Origin: Gracilariopsis chorda
Lineage: Eukaryota; Rhodophyta; Florideophyceae; Gracilariales; Gracilariaceae
Direction of reading: 5' to 3'
NCBI GenBank assembly: GCA_003194525.1
Contig: NBIV01000182.1
Span: 103,601 to 167,600, forward strand
DNA: 64,000 bases
Shown here: piece after piece, positions 46,350 to 58,400 of the stretch
Numbering within the stretch: position 1 is the stretch's first letter
Layout of the letters: each line of letters starts with the position of its first letter
The notes under the pieces: model-generated
Database searches by the model: none
Seen by the model: only the letters and a program-made list of their open reading frames with translations
Told to the model about the DNA's origin: nothing
Translations under genes and position numbers: made by a program

Positions 46350-47410
46350 TCACAGACAATCTTCAGGGCACACTACAGTCCCGGAACCATTATTGAGACC
46401 GGCCGAAGGACTTGTAACATCCGTAAGTAAATCGATAGACGGTGCGGTGGGGTGCTCTTTGCCAGTGGCGGGCTCGTCCTGGATGCCATCCTCAACGCTT
46501 CCCTCAGACAACTCAGTGAAAGCCCTCTTCGCTTTCCAGTCGGCGGCCCTGTCCCGCAGAGCCTCTAACGCTTCCTCCTGCATCAGCGAAAGAACTCTTG
46601 CGCCTGCTCGGAATGCACCCCACCAGGGCCATTTGTGAACAGGAGGATGTCGTTGTGTCGTGCAAAAGCAGTGTTTTGATTCTGCTGAGCTTTGACAGCG
46701 TCCTGCGCGATCTTAATCTTATTGTTAGCGTTATGCTGTTTCTGCGCAATCTCCTTTGCTTTGCGACGACCCATAGGCCTATTTGTGGATTGCGACGTGG
46801 GGGGCCTGACATCGGACGAAGACGATGGTTTGGAACCATCTGAGACTTCGTCAGCACACGGCACGTTATATGGTGTTGTTGCGTTTCCCGTCGGAGGCTA
46901 GCGTTCTACGGCGCTATATCCACCCGTGCAAAACTTTTCATGAAAACGAAGGATTCCCCAAGCGTCTAGGAACTTGAATGGCCTGCCGATATCTTCCTGC
47001 GGTTCCTTGATCTTCTTGCCGTTGAAAAGAGCAGTGGTGATACGAATTATATCAGCATCATTGACGACAGTTGGCTGGCTTCCAGCCACAGTGCTGTGGC
47101 AGGCCGAAAAACGCACACAGTGCTTTAGAATCGTCTTGACTCGAGTAGAGGTTGATGCAAGCGGACAGAGAGGAAGCTCTCCTGGTTTTGCCTGCTTGTA
47201 CTCGTTCCACACTTTTGTGTAGAATGTGTTGCCTTTCTGCTCTGAACCTACAATCGGGTCTTCAGAAACGCGAACCCAAGCCTTTGCAAGCACGACATCT
47301 TCTTCTGTTGAATAGTTAAACCCGCGCACGTTCTTGCCTGACATTTCGAAGCGCGCTTGGCATGACATCGGCGAAGGAAGCGAGCAGAGCACTGAGGAGA
47401 TAAATGGCAT
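46350..47410 (-). pseudogene. Harbinger-A second gene: Myb-like / NAM-C-type protein
   Basis: The frame from 47410 reads a short leader, then the Myb/SANT-like module FNYSTEEDVVLAKAWVRVSE, SEQKGNTFYTKVWNEYKQ, and a second block with KFLDAWGILRFHEKF. After a TAG (46898-46900) the same frame continues with RPMGRRKAKEIAQKQ, the NAM-associated C-terminal signature, and a Gln/Asn-rich coil. A frameshift near 46585 leads to the tail EALEALRDRAADWKAKR, ending at 46350. In Harbinger elements this partner protein binds the transposon ends and brings the transposase to the nucleus. Here it is inactive but clearly the partner of 45014-46321. Confidence 0.75.
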
Positions 47411-47699
47411 TGTGGCGTCTTTGGCGGGGGTACGACGGGGATGCAGAATGGTTTCTGTCTGCTTTCCGTTTCCCGCGACGACCTAGACTCACCGCGCCAA
47501 GTCCTCGCCAATGAGAAGGCAGCGCTTGGATAGAACCGAGGCAAATCGAGGTGGCAAAAACAGCCGGATTTGCCACCCAGGTTTACCATTTGGTGCTATA
47601 CGAAAGTGCGTTTGTGTTTTGATTTCTTCCGGTGGGGACGGTGCAATTGTCATCAAACGCTAAACTGAGGGACATTTTATTATTTTGTTCTTTTGTTTT

Positions 47700-48490
47700 G
47701 CAGGAGTGGAGATGCTCTAAGTTGGGCTTTCGTGGTATGCTTGGTAGTATTGACGGCTCTAAATGGATCTGGAAAAGCTGTCTTGTTGCTTACAGGGGAA
47801 AATACTAAGGAAAAAAGGGGAAGCCTGGTCTGAAGTTAGAAGTAATTAGGGATTATAACCTCAACACTTTGTGTGCTTTCTTCGGCACGCCTGGCAGTGC
47901 GAACCACCCTCACGTTTTAGAAACGTCTACACTGTTACACAAGATTGGCGATAGATCATTCCAAGCCAGGATAATTTGTGTGTTAAATCAAAAAGAACAA
48001 GATGTACTTTGTTTGTGATGGCGTTTATCCAAAGTATCCAGTATTTGCTCACACTGTGCAACACCCTATCACGAAAAAAGAAAAGAACGTTTCATATTAT
48101 CAGGAAGCGAGACGCAGAGATGTAAACCTTGGTGTCTGCTTGATGTAGGGTAGATGGCATATACTGCGAAGGCCGTCAAGATTTTGGCACGTCAACAAAA
48201 CGCACGATGTCGTGTATTGCTGTATTATCTTGTACAATATGATGCTTGAAGAGAGTTGGAGTGCAGAAAAGGATAAATGGACAACCGAAGTGGCACCATT
48301 GTGTGACATAGATGAGGTCCACATCGGAAAACCAGTTTCGACAAAACAGGCAAACAATGACGTTTTGCTGGGCTCTATCGCTGTGCTCTGCGCGGCACAA
48401 GATTTTCTTCATAACGAGTTCAAACAATCATGTCTGTATAAGAACTAGATGGAGCATTTATGGTCTTATCACGAATTCGTCTAACCTACC
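47700..48490 (+). pseudogene. Harbinger-B transposase, C-terminal two thirds
   Basis: The piece starts at the catalytic core with FRGMLGSIDGSKWIWKSC (first D). After a stop it reads LEVIRDYNLNTLCAFFGTPG and HVLETSTLLHK, then in another frame VCDGVYPKYPVFAHTV (second D) and EARRRDVNLGV, where the family has D-V-E-x-A-F-G: the catalytic Glu is replaced by Asn. IILYNMMLEES and MEHLWSYHEF close the gene. No N-terminal part was found, so it is truncated as well as frameshifted. It is clearly diverged from Harbinger-A in sequence, yet has the same layout. Confidence 0.7.
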
Positions 48491-48699
48491 GATCCCAGTA
48501 AAGGATGTAAGCACAATTATATGGACCAAGTCCAAGATCAAAAGAGCTTTCTTTCTCGTTTTTGCAAATCTGGCGATTATCCTGCAATCTGAGCGTAGAA
48601 AGTGACAATTTGAACATCTATATTTCTCTGTTCTCGGGTGGACCATAAGAGCCTGCATTTCGTTTTGAAGATATATCTCCAGTGTTTGCAGCTTGTTAA

Positions 48700-49580
48700 T
48701 GAACAGATGCATGGTGTTTGACTGTTTTCGGGGCATTGGATGCAGCCACTTCCTCATTTTTCGGCTTATCCAGCACTTGTTTACGAGAAATGCGGAAACA
48801 CTCCTCAGCATCAGGGCTGCTGTCTGCACAGGCAATAAGAAGCGAGATGTCGTTTTGTGGTTCTGTCTTGTGCACTCATTAGCGTTGAAGATTGAACGCT
48901 TCTCTTGCCACTTCCATCTTTTCCTCGTAGTGCCTTCGCTTAACACACTCCAGTTTCGCTGCCTTCCTGCCCTATGGTCATTTCTTCGTCTGAAGTAATC
49001 CTACAGTTTGTACTTTTTCTCTTCCCATTTCTGTCATTCCTTCCTCGAGATTCTGGTTTTGGCCCTCTGCTGAGGTCCCGATCAAAATTTCTTGCACCAA
49101 ACCACCTCCAGATGCAAATTTTGGGTGCATTTTTAGCACTTCCCCTGCATCAGAGAAGCAAAATAGTTCTCCAATCTCGTCTGTGGGAGAATTAATTTTG
49201 ATCCCGTTATAAATAGCAGTTTCCATAAGAAAGCGATCATTAGCATTGTAAGCTGATGGATTGAGGCGTTCAACTCGTGTAAAGCAGGCCAAATAGAATG
49301 TGCACTTTGTCGTTAATAGTTTACCGCGGTTACAGATGGATTCAGTGGATCGTATTGAACGATTTGCACGCTTGAACACCTTGGTGTACATTTTGGAAAT
49401 CGCGTCGTAAAACATCTTCTTTTCGCGGTCTGTTCCTATTATACGGTCTTCTGAAGTTTTGATGTAGGCTCTGGCGATTGCTGCGTCTTCTTTAGGCATA
49501 AAACTTGGACCTATATTACATGTCTTCTTCTGTTCCATTGTGTGTTTCCGAGACGAACAAGTTGTTTTCGAAGGAAACAT
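48700..49580 (-). pseudogene. Harbinger-B second gene: Myb-like / NAM-C-type protein
   Basis: From 49580 the frame reads FMPKEDAAIARAYIKTSED, DREKKMFYDAISKMYTKV and a block ending EVLKMHPKFASGGG, which align with the Myb-like gene of Harbinger-A. It stops at 48978. In another frame the NAM-C signature follows (GRKAAKLECVKRRHYEEKM, about 48970-48905), then broken sequence to about 48700. The gene converges with the transposase at 47700-48490, repeating the arrangement of Harbinger-A. Confidence 0.7.
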
Positions 49581-52248
49581 GGTGGAACGAGAAAGAGTAC
49601 TGGAACATGTTCAGGTTCAATCGATGTATTCTGTTTCCCTTTTTTGGAGCAAGGAGTTGGCTATTGAGCCATTCAGAGCCCGAAACTTGGATAATGCTTT
49701 CGTATTAGTCGTTTGAACAGGTTTTAGAACCAAATCGTCCTGATTTGGTTCGGAAATATGAACCTGTTCAAAATGTTGCTCCTGTTTTACAACCGTTGGA
49801 GATAAAAATGGCAGCAAAATAATTTTTCCTGTTTTGCTCTTGGCCGTTGGAGATGCTCTCGGGAGTATGTGTTTAAGCAGCCTTTGTCCAATGCTAGAAA
49901 AAGACGGATTTAATTTATTTCAAAAAATGCCACTGTTTTTGAGCAAACTCTGAATTATTGAAGGAGTCGGGCAGTGATATACGAGAACAATGACAAAAAC
50001 TTGGGCATTTACTCAAACATTGGAGACGACATTTATCGTCAGAAGCTGTATGACTTTCTTTCTTGCGCATTAACACATACTGTAGAGCCTCGGAAATATC
50101 GTGAACAGCGGCCGTTTATCCATCCCAGAACCCCTTGTGTTGCTTTGGGAAATTGCAAGAGGACATTTGCAAGCTGTGGGGGAGATAAAAATGTAATCAA
50201 GAAGAGGACAGGCCGGACGACGCCACTTCTACATATAAGTCAGAACTTTCGAGGTATTACGAGAGGTTTCATTTGCCCAATACACAAATAGGCTTGAGAA
50301 ACTCGAGGATAACCATCCAAACACAAAAACATTCAGCGATGTCTGAAGATGATATAAAACAACAGAGAGAGAAAGAAAAAGTGCACAGAAAGTACTGATA
50401 CTGACTTCAAGCAGAAGTAACTGTAAAACCGTCACCCAATGCTATTAATCATAAAATTGATTGCAGGCATTAAGAAAACAAAAACATGTGGTCTAAGGAG
50501 CAAATTTCGAAAAATTAAGAAAGTTGTGGAGACGCCATTCCTGTGGCAGCGAGGGACGCGGCGGTGACAAGCAAAAGTTTAGCAAAATTGTAACTTGCTC
50601 CGTAGCCAACAGATGACCATTAGCCACCACAAAGACCAAGTAGGCCTTCGAACCACTAAAATAAACAAAGACAACACAAAAGCACCAAAACGTGAACAAC
50701 CAAACACGAGACTTTTAAGCGATAACTACGACGTTATTCGGTATACAGAGCGAAAAGAGAACAAATAAAACACATGACCCAAGCCACCTCCAAGACCAAA
50801 ACAAACCTAAGAAAAAAGCTGGCACCAAAACACAAGCATTATATCTTACGCAACAAACAAAAACAAAGTGCTTCTTGAAGACCAAAACAAGAGCGAGAAC
50901 CATATGGGACAAAATCAGAACCAGAGAACCAGAGCGGCGGTGTTTGAGATTATTGTTGCTGCCGTAAGCACGGGCCAAATAACATTGCTATGTTTAAAGA
51001 GATCGGAGGAAAGAAAAGGCTACTAAACTCTGCGGACAAGGTTGTTAGAGCTGAGCTGGGCCTGGGGATAGGATCAAACTGTAAATGCGCTGGTCGGAGT
51101 TGGAGCGGAAGCTACCTTCCAGCGCGTTTCATAGACAAATACAATATTACAGTTGTTCTGTTGCATAGAGGTTTGCTTTTTAAGCTTGGTGTGGTACGAC
51201 TAATCTGGTTTCAAATGCCAGCAGGGTAGTTTGTTTGGGAAACCTTTAGCGCGAGCGCGACCAGGGTTCGATCTGAAGAGTAGAATTTGTGTAACCGAAT
51301 GGGTGTGGCAGAACGAAACAACTAGGGGCGCGAGATAACCACGCGCTCTCACCGTATCCAATTGGTTGTGTTGGTGGTACGGCGCACACGCATTAGTAAA
51401 GCCTGAATAATCCTGGGTAAACCAAGAGATTGACTATAGAAGCCAGTTGGTATCACACTTATCCAAGAAGTGCTTACCTTTACCATCTTTGGTGAGGGAG
51501 TTCTGCACTCACTTTGAGAGTGAGTGAAGCTCAACCTCATGCTCACTGGGCTACGTTAAATACGTTGGGATTGGCTCCAGTGGCATGGCCCCACACCACA
51601 GTAGTGGGGTGTCACTATCTATCTAAAATAATTAAATAACTTTGTGAACTAATTAGATAGCCACTCTAACCCACGCGGAAAACTCACCAATTAGCCCAGA
51701 GAGCGTTGCACAGCCCATGTGGTCAGATCTTACTGTATCACACTTCGTAGAAGGAGGAGCTGTTACGTACCTATTAGACACAACCCGGACTAAGAATTCA
51801 CTCTCAGAATAAATCCAATCTTTTAATGATACCCATGAGGTGGCGAGAACTATACTTAACTAAAAGCCATCCGTATGCAGCCAAGTCCTCTTCAACCCCA
51901 ATCAAGGTCTTGTTTGATATGATGCAAGAAAACTGCAGTAGCTCCACGATCATCTTTTTCTTAGCATTTATTGATGTTGAAGCCGTTCAGAGCTTTGTAT
52001 ATGACAGCGCCGGTAGTGCCGCTTCCTGGATGGAAGTAGAGCTAGTTTCCCCTCTTTTACTGCGAGAGGCTTTCGTTTAAACATGCTATACTGTTTATGT
52101 ACGGTTCTAGACCCACATGTGAAAGGGGTTTTTACATGTGCTACCGAATTGCGCTAGCAGTTCTCCAAAGAGCCGCTAGCTTACGTAGTAGGCCTCAGGG
52201 ATTGTCTCTCGTTCCCAAATATGGTAGATTCCTTCGGCCACCATTGTG
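49581..52248. other. Intergenic span without a recognised gene
   Basis: A plus-strand strip around 50100-50400 (EVLREVSFAQYTNRLEKLE) may be decayed coding sequence. A frame at 51826-52080 is open but unassigned. A short B-box-like GGTTCGATC at about 51267 has no convincing A-box partner. Otherwise I see nothing. Confidence 0.4.
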
Positions 52249-52253
52249 CGAAC
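52249..52253. repeat. Target site duplication CGAAC (left side of copy 3)
   Basis: CGAAC here and at 63918-63922 directly flank the LTR ends of copy 3, proving its full length. Confidence 0.93.
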
Positions 52254-53078
52254 TGAAGTGCAACGCCCTCAGGGAAAGATTCTTGGTACTTGAACGCTTT
52301 CCCGATATTATCGGTTGTGTAGTGTGTATATTAACTACGCCCCACTATGGTGGATATGGACACGTGGGACACGGTTTTGGGTCAATTGGCGGTTGGCCAC
52401 AGTACTGGATGTTGCCACGAAATGTGGAGTATTTTAGTTAATACTATTTATTATTTTCACACCCATTTCTGGGAAGCTAGTACTTAGTGCGACGGCGCAC
52501 TGCCGTCGCACCAGTAAACATTCCCCAACAAGGCACCCCAACCTGGGGAATTGGCTCTAGTTGTTGCCGCTTGCGCGCGTACTCTACTCCTCCTTGGAGT
52601 GAAACGCCGTAAACCACGGGACATCTAACCCCCTTGCACATCTAAAGGGACCCATCACTGGGAGTATACTTGTTCCAATTGCATTGGTGTTTCGCCCTGT
52701 ATAGGGATATTGTTACCGGCATCGCCGTTCGTCCCCGTCGCTCTCGCGACTCACTTCGCCCTCTTTTTCTCCTCTTCGCCCTTCCTTTTTCCCCTTTTTA
52801 GGGTAGCACCTCCCGCTATCCGTGGCCCTCGTGTGCGCATCCGCTCACACACCCCCACTTACGTGGAAACATACCTCTAGTGAGGACCACACCTCGCTCA
52901 CGCGGATACCGATTCTTCGCCTTCACCTCCCTGCGCAAGTCACGACAGGTGTCCCTGGTCTTACAAACCGGCTTCGCCGTGACACCTCTGGGAGGGCTCT
53001 GCCCAACTGGGTTCACCTCGTGAGAGGAAGATCCCGAACGTCTTTCGGTGTTTTTCCTCTTTGGGGCATTGCACCACA
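52254..53078 (+). repeat. 5' LTR of copy 3 (825 bp)
   Basis: It starts TGAAGTGCAACG and ends GCACCACA. A perfect 10-bp stem with loop GCACT lies at 52487-52511, just after the A/T-rich stretch TATTTATTATT. Farther in is a pyrimidine-rich tract (about 52755-52800) ending TTTTTAGGG. On the opposite strand the motifs GTATGT (about 52872) and GTAAGT (about 52861) look like 5' splice sites. Confidence 0.93.
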
Positions 53079-53081
53079 AAG

Positions 53082-53101
53082 TGGTCTCCCGACCTAGAAT
53101 C
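53082..53101 (+). other. Primer-binding region, copy 3
   Basis: Three bases after the LTR end the sequence is TGGTCTCCCGACCTAGAATC. It differs from copy 2 at two positions, both C/T changes. The junction forms the same ACCAC-AAA-GTGGT hairpin. The primer tRNA is not identified. Confidence 0.55.
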
Positions 53102-53183
53102 GGTTTTTGTTTTCCCTCTTACGAAGTTTGTTTTCATTCACCGGAAGTTCCGTGATCGCTTCCCGTCGTTACGGTATTTTCTC

Positions 53184-55354
53184 ATGTCGAGAAATCCCTC
53201 CGATGCGGAGCCACTGGTTACGCGTAGTCGCTCCCGCGACAACGCGGACACTTCCAAAGTTCGGTTCGTATCCCGTATCCCTATACGGACAAGTTCCAGC
53301 CGTACTGGCGCCGCCGCATCGCGGAATGATACACCCGACCGGGAACCCCGGAACCTCCTTTTGCCCTCGTTATCACCCCCGCAGGGGAATGCAGCATCGA
53401 CTCCGGCTGTTGCCGCAGTGCCCCAGGCACCCCGGCCTGCTCCCGCTGTCGCGGCTTCAAACCCCCGTGGAACGGGCGATAACAACCCCCAGGGGACTTC
53501 CTTGGAATCCCAGGTCCGCGCTCTGTGAACCGCCCATGACACCCTTGTAGGGGAACTAAAATCCCTCCAAGAGGTGGTCTCGGCAACCCCCGTAAAGGAG
53601 GTCGCCGAGGAACTCCGTATTTTACGGTCTGACGTCAACTCCGTGTTGGAGAGTTTGGAACATCCCGCCACCTTCATCGAAGGAGTTGAAGCCCGATTTG
53701 ATCGGATTGGTGCCCGCCTGGAGACGCTGGAGCAGTTCGTCCTCATGGACAAACCATCCCCTTGTGATCCGGTAAACGAGGCATCGCACAACGACCAGCT
53801 TGCTGGGAAGAAGAAACGCCGTCATCGACGGAAACACCACCGAAAATATTCGGACTCCGATTCTTGGACATCGTCGGACTCACCCCGAAACCATTCGGTT
53901 AGCTTGAGCTCCTTGGACTCCGACTCGGAGGACGAGAAGCGAGGCTACTCCTCCCGCTCGAAGCGGTCATCGGCCACTGAAGGTGTGGTCCGAACCCGCC
54001 AGAAGGGGAGAAGACACCCCGGTCTCCGGGAATTGAAACCGACAAACCCGGATTACCAGAAGCTTTTATCATACCGGTACTACCGGCTCGAAGACTCGTC
54101 ACTTGGACGTACGCCCCGTGGTACGGGAAAGGTGCGAGAATGCATTAAGCGAATGCAGCTCTCGCTCCGCAACCAGTATTTTACTGGAGAGGACCCAGTC
54201 CTAGTACTGGATTTCTTATCCCGCTTTGTAGCGGAGGCCGATATTCTCGGTATGAATGAGGGACAAGCCTATTTGGCTTTACCGTATTTCTTACGGGGAG
54301 TGGCGGAGGACCAATACACCTCTGTCAGAGGATCTTCTCGTGCCTCCGAGGGAGGACTTACTTGCTGGCCGGAGGCTGTGCAGTATCTTCTGCGCTCCTA
54401 CGCCACCGACACCGCTATTCAGCAGGCTATCCTCGCTTTGCGAGATACACGCCAGCGTGCTGGAGAGACCGAGACCGACTACTCGGTGCGCCTTAACAAG
54501 GCTTTTCACAGATGTGGTAACGTATACCCCGCTGGGGAGCGCAGTACCATGTTCATTGATGGTCTTGACCCGGCAATCTGGAGTTTAGTTACCCGTTATC
54601 GGGAGGACAAGCGGAGGATCACCTACCTCGAGCTGGTCCAACACGCCCGAGCGGAAGGGGATGCACTTCGTGCAAGAACTCCGAACAATCGGTCTAAATC
54701 CGCCAAGGCGTTGTTGCTGGAAAGCGAAGCTTCCTCACTCCCGCTCACCGCGGATGGGAACCCTGGAAAGGGATTTGATACCGTGCATTTAGTGCAGGAG
54801 GATGGTGTGTCGATACCCACCAGTGATTTGCCGTCAACGACGGAGATGACCCGTGATACGGGAACGGAAGACCCCGTTTTGTACAGTGGTAACAGTCGGG
54901 TTCAACCTCAACGACTCCCGTTTTCAAACGGTCAATGTTATCAACGGCCTGGATGGACTGACACTTGCCCTGCGGTTCCTTCTCCGATACTCGGAATAGT
55001 AATCCACGTGTCGCGGTATTGGCTCTCATTTGCCACCTTTGCTATGCCCATGGCCATACCTCACCTCAGTGTATTTGTTCACTGAAGGATATGGCCAAGG
55101 TGGTGGCAAATTATGAGGCCCCCACTCCAGAGGAGAAATGTTTCGTCCCGACGGCTTCCTACCTTCGTGCTAAAACGGACTTTTCCCACGCCCTACCACA
55201 GACCCCGCGTGCGCGGCAAGCTTCATACACCCCGAATGGGGAGATCACGCAACCATCCGTTGCAACCGCCGCTTATGCGGATAGAAACCCCCGTCAACGG
55301 GATGAAGCACTCGTTGTCGAGGAAACTAACCCACCGCCGAAGGCAGAAAACTAA
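53184..55354 (+). pseudogene. gag: Gag with CCHC knuckle, copy 3
   Basis: ATG at 53184 opens MSRNPSDAEPLVTRSRSRD. A TGA at 53526-53528 replaces the TGG of copy 2. After it the frame is open to 55085 and holds the coil (EELRILRSDVNSVLESLE), the basic cluster, and a long capsid-like region (KRMQLSLRNQYFTGEDPV, QAILALRDTRQRAGETE, STMFIDGLDPAIWS). The nucleocapsid knuckle CHLCYAHGHTSPQC is in the -1 frame (open 54962-55354) and ends NPPPKAEN, stop. The same -1 relation exists in copy 2. The transition lies within 54962-55085, where the sequence (CGGTTCCTTCTCCGATACTC) is identical in both copies. Confidence 0.85.
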
Positions 55355-55403
55355 CTGAGGGAGTCTCCCCTCTGGGAGAGGCGTCCTCAAGAACGAGGCT
55401 GTT

Positions 55404-58400
55404 GGCGCCCGAGGCGTCCTCGTCTCGCTCCCCTGTGAAAGTCCTCTCGAGGAAAGACACCGCTGACGCGGACTCTGCGCACCTCGGTGTGTTTCGTCGC
55501 CCATGAATACGGAGTAAAAATCCCCGGATTCCCGGTAGAGTCCTGGTCTAGGCCAAGCGCAATATAAGGTCTATGCCAACCTTGGCGTTGACCCCCAGTT
55601 TATGGTGAGGTTTCTCACCGTGCTGGATACAGGTGCGGGCCCCAACTTTGTTCTGGAATCATTGTTACCCCCGCTTGTGCGGTCGCGTATCCGCTCTGAC
55701 GCGGTCCCTGACATTTCGGATGCGAACAACAATCCGTTACAAACGGTGGGCACAGTGGACCTCGTCGTGAGACTTGGTACCTCTGTGGTGAAGTTGGACT
55801 TCATCGTTTGCCGTTCATTGGCAGCACCAGTGATACTGGGATGTGATTACTGCGACAGATTTGTCGACGCAATCAGGCCCCGCCTCAGGCGTGTAGAACT
55901 TGACGACGGATCGTCGGTTCCGATTGTTCGCCGCCCGCTAAAGCGGTCCTCTCGGAAACAAGTTCCGCTCCCTGCTGCGCAGGAACCACTGCCCGCGTCC
56001 CGCGAGTCCACCAAGCTCCGCGTCACTGCCTCGGTTTCTATACCGACTGAGTCCCAAGTCTGGGTGCAGGTAAATTCCTGTCAACACGGTCTTCGGGTTA
56101 TACAACCCCTCGCCTCGTTGTACGAGAAATCCCAGCTGGCGCTGGCTAATGGAATTGTTTCCATTTCCCCGGATGTTCCTTTCCGGATATTGGTTGCCAA
56201 CCTTGGCAAACAACCCCAGTATCTGGTAAAACACCAAGTAATTGGGAGTGTAACCCCCCATCCTATGGGAATGCTGCCAACAAAGATTACAGCCGCCGAT
56301 GTACTCGGAGTTACCACCTCTTCTGAGGAGTTCGCCCCGCCGTCCGAAGACGTCAAGTCTAAGGAGGGGGAGGAAACCGCTACTTCAGCGTCGAACATAC
56401 CGAGTAACTCGGAACTGCAAACCACACCTGTTCCACAGGACAATGCTCCATCGAGCAACGACCGGATTGATCCGGAAAAAGCACTTGAAACGCTGGACTT
56501 CAGCCACGTGCCAGAGTCGCACCGCGACAAACTCCGTACCATGTTACGGGAATTCACCACAATGTGGGATGGCTCGGTTGGCGAGATTAATGCAACGGAA
56601 CACCGGATCGATTTAATCCCCGGTGCGCGACCGGTTGCACAACCCCCTTACAGGGCAGGTCCGAAACCTCGGGAAGAGGAGCAGTCCCAAGTGGACAAGA
56701 TGCTCCGCGCAGGTGTGATTGAGCCCGCTCAATCACCCTGGGCATCCCCAGTTGTACTGGCTTTAAAGGCCGACGGAACCTGGAGGTTCTGTGTCGACTA
56801 CCGCCGGCTCAATGCCGTGACTGTTAGGGACACGTACCCCATCCCTCGTATGGAAGAGTGAATTGACTCCCTTGGAGACGCCACCGTGTTCACTGCCCTT
56901 GATGCCAACTGGGGATATTGGCAAGTACCTGTCAGACAGGAGGATCGCGAAAAAAACCGCATTCACCTGCCATGCAGGAACGTACCGCTTCAAGCGGATG
57001 CCATTTGGGTTAACCAACGCCCCCGCCACCTTTCAGCGTGCAGTAGATATTCTACTCAACCGCTTTAATTGGCGGAGTTGTCTGGTCTACCTTGATGATA
57101 TTATCATCTTCTCCAACTCGTTGGACGACCATCTCACTCACGTCCGAGACGTGCTGACCGTACTAGGCGATGCGGGAATTACCCTCAAGTTGAGAAAATG
57201 CGAGTTTTTCACAGATACTGTGAAGTATCTGGGTCACATTATCCGTCCTGGACGGTTAGCGAGCGAGAAAGTTCGAGTCAAATCCCTCGTTGAGGCGAAA
57301 GAACCCCGTACTCAAACGGAACTGCGCTCCTTTCTGGGGCTGGTCAACGTCTATCGACGGTTTATCCCGAACTTTTCGGATACTGCGGCGCCCTTGAACG
57401 CGTTGTTGCGAAAGGGGAACCCCCCAAAACTGGGAACATTTACGCCCGAGCAATCGGAAGCTTTCAACTCTTTGAAGGAGGCTGTCACATCAGCACCAAT
57501 CCTACATCTCACAAAACTTGGGTTGCCATACTCCGTAGATACGGACTCGAGCGACTACCAAGTCGGGTGTGCTCTTTTTCAAACCACCCCCGAGGGGGAA
57601 CGACATCCAATTGGTTATTGGTCACGTTCGCTCAATGTTCATGAGCGGAACTAATCCGTATCGGAGAAAGAGTGCCTCGCCGTCGTATGGGCGATGACCA
57701 CTCTGCGCCCCTACCTTATGGGAATTCACTTCACCGTGTACACGGATCATTCCTCATTGAGGTGGTTGATGAATATCTCCGACCCGTCGGGACGCCTCAT
57801 GCACTGGAGACTCCGCCTCGCGGAATATGACTTTCAAGTCATTTATAAAAAGGGTGCGCAGAACACCCAGGCCGACGCTTTGTCGCGGTTACCCACAAGT
57901 GGGGAAGCACTCCCAACGGAGGATGATGAAGTCCCATGTTTCATGGCTATAGACCCGGATGATCCGGAATATGCCGTCGAGGCTAGGCCAGAAACCTGGA
58001 ACGAGGATGCTGATTTTGACGAACTACTCGCATCGCGAGATGAATCTGAGAACCCGTTACCGGGAAACTTTGTACCGGTATCACCGGAAGAAATGATCCG
58101 AGAACAATTCGGCGACCCATTCTGTACGAGGGTTCGTGCCCGGATCAACGGTGGTGAAGATCTCCCTTTCGGGGTAAACGACAAAGGCTACCTCGTAAGA
58201 AAGATCGAAGCCCGCCCACAGATTGTGGTACCATATTCCCTGCAATCGCGAGTGTTACATCTATCACACTACGCCCCCATTGGAGGTCACCCAGGTGGGA
58301 GGAAACTCTACCTAACCCTGCGAAGGGATTTCTATTGGCCCGCAATGGCGGTGGAGTGCTACGCAACTGTGCGGTTTTGTAGCGAATGCGCGAAGAATCG

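Noticed and set aside
51241..51300. Possible tRNA or tRNA-derived SINE (B-box-like GGTTCGATC)
   Set aside because: No convincing A box at the right distance and no cloverleaf could be drawn.
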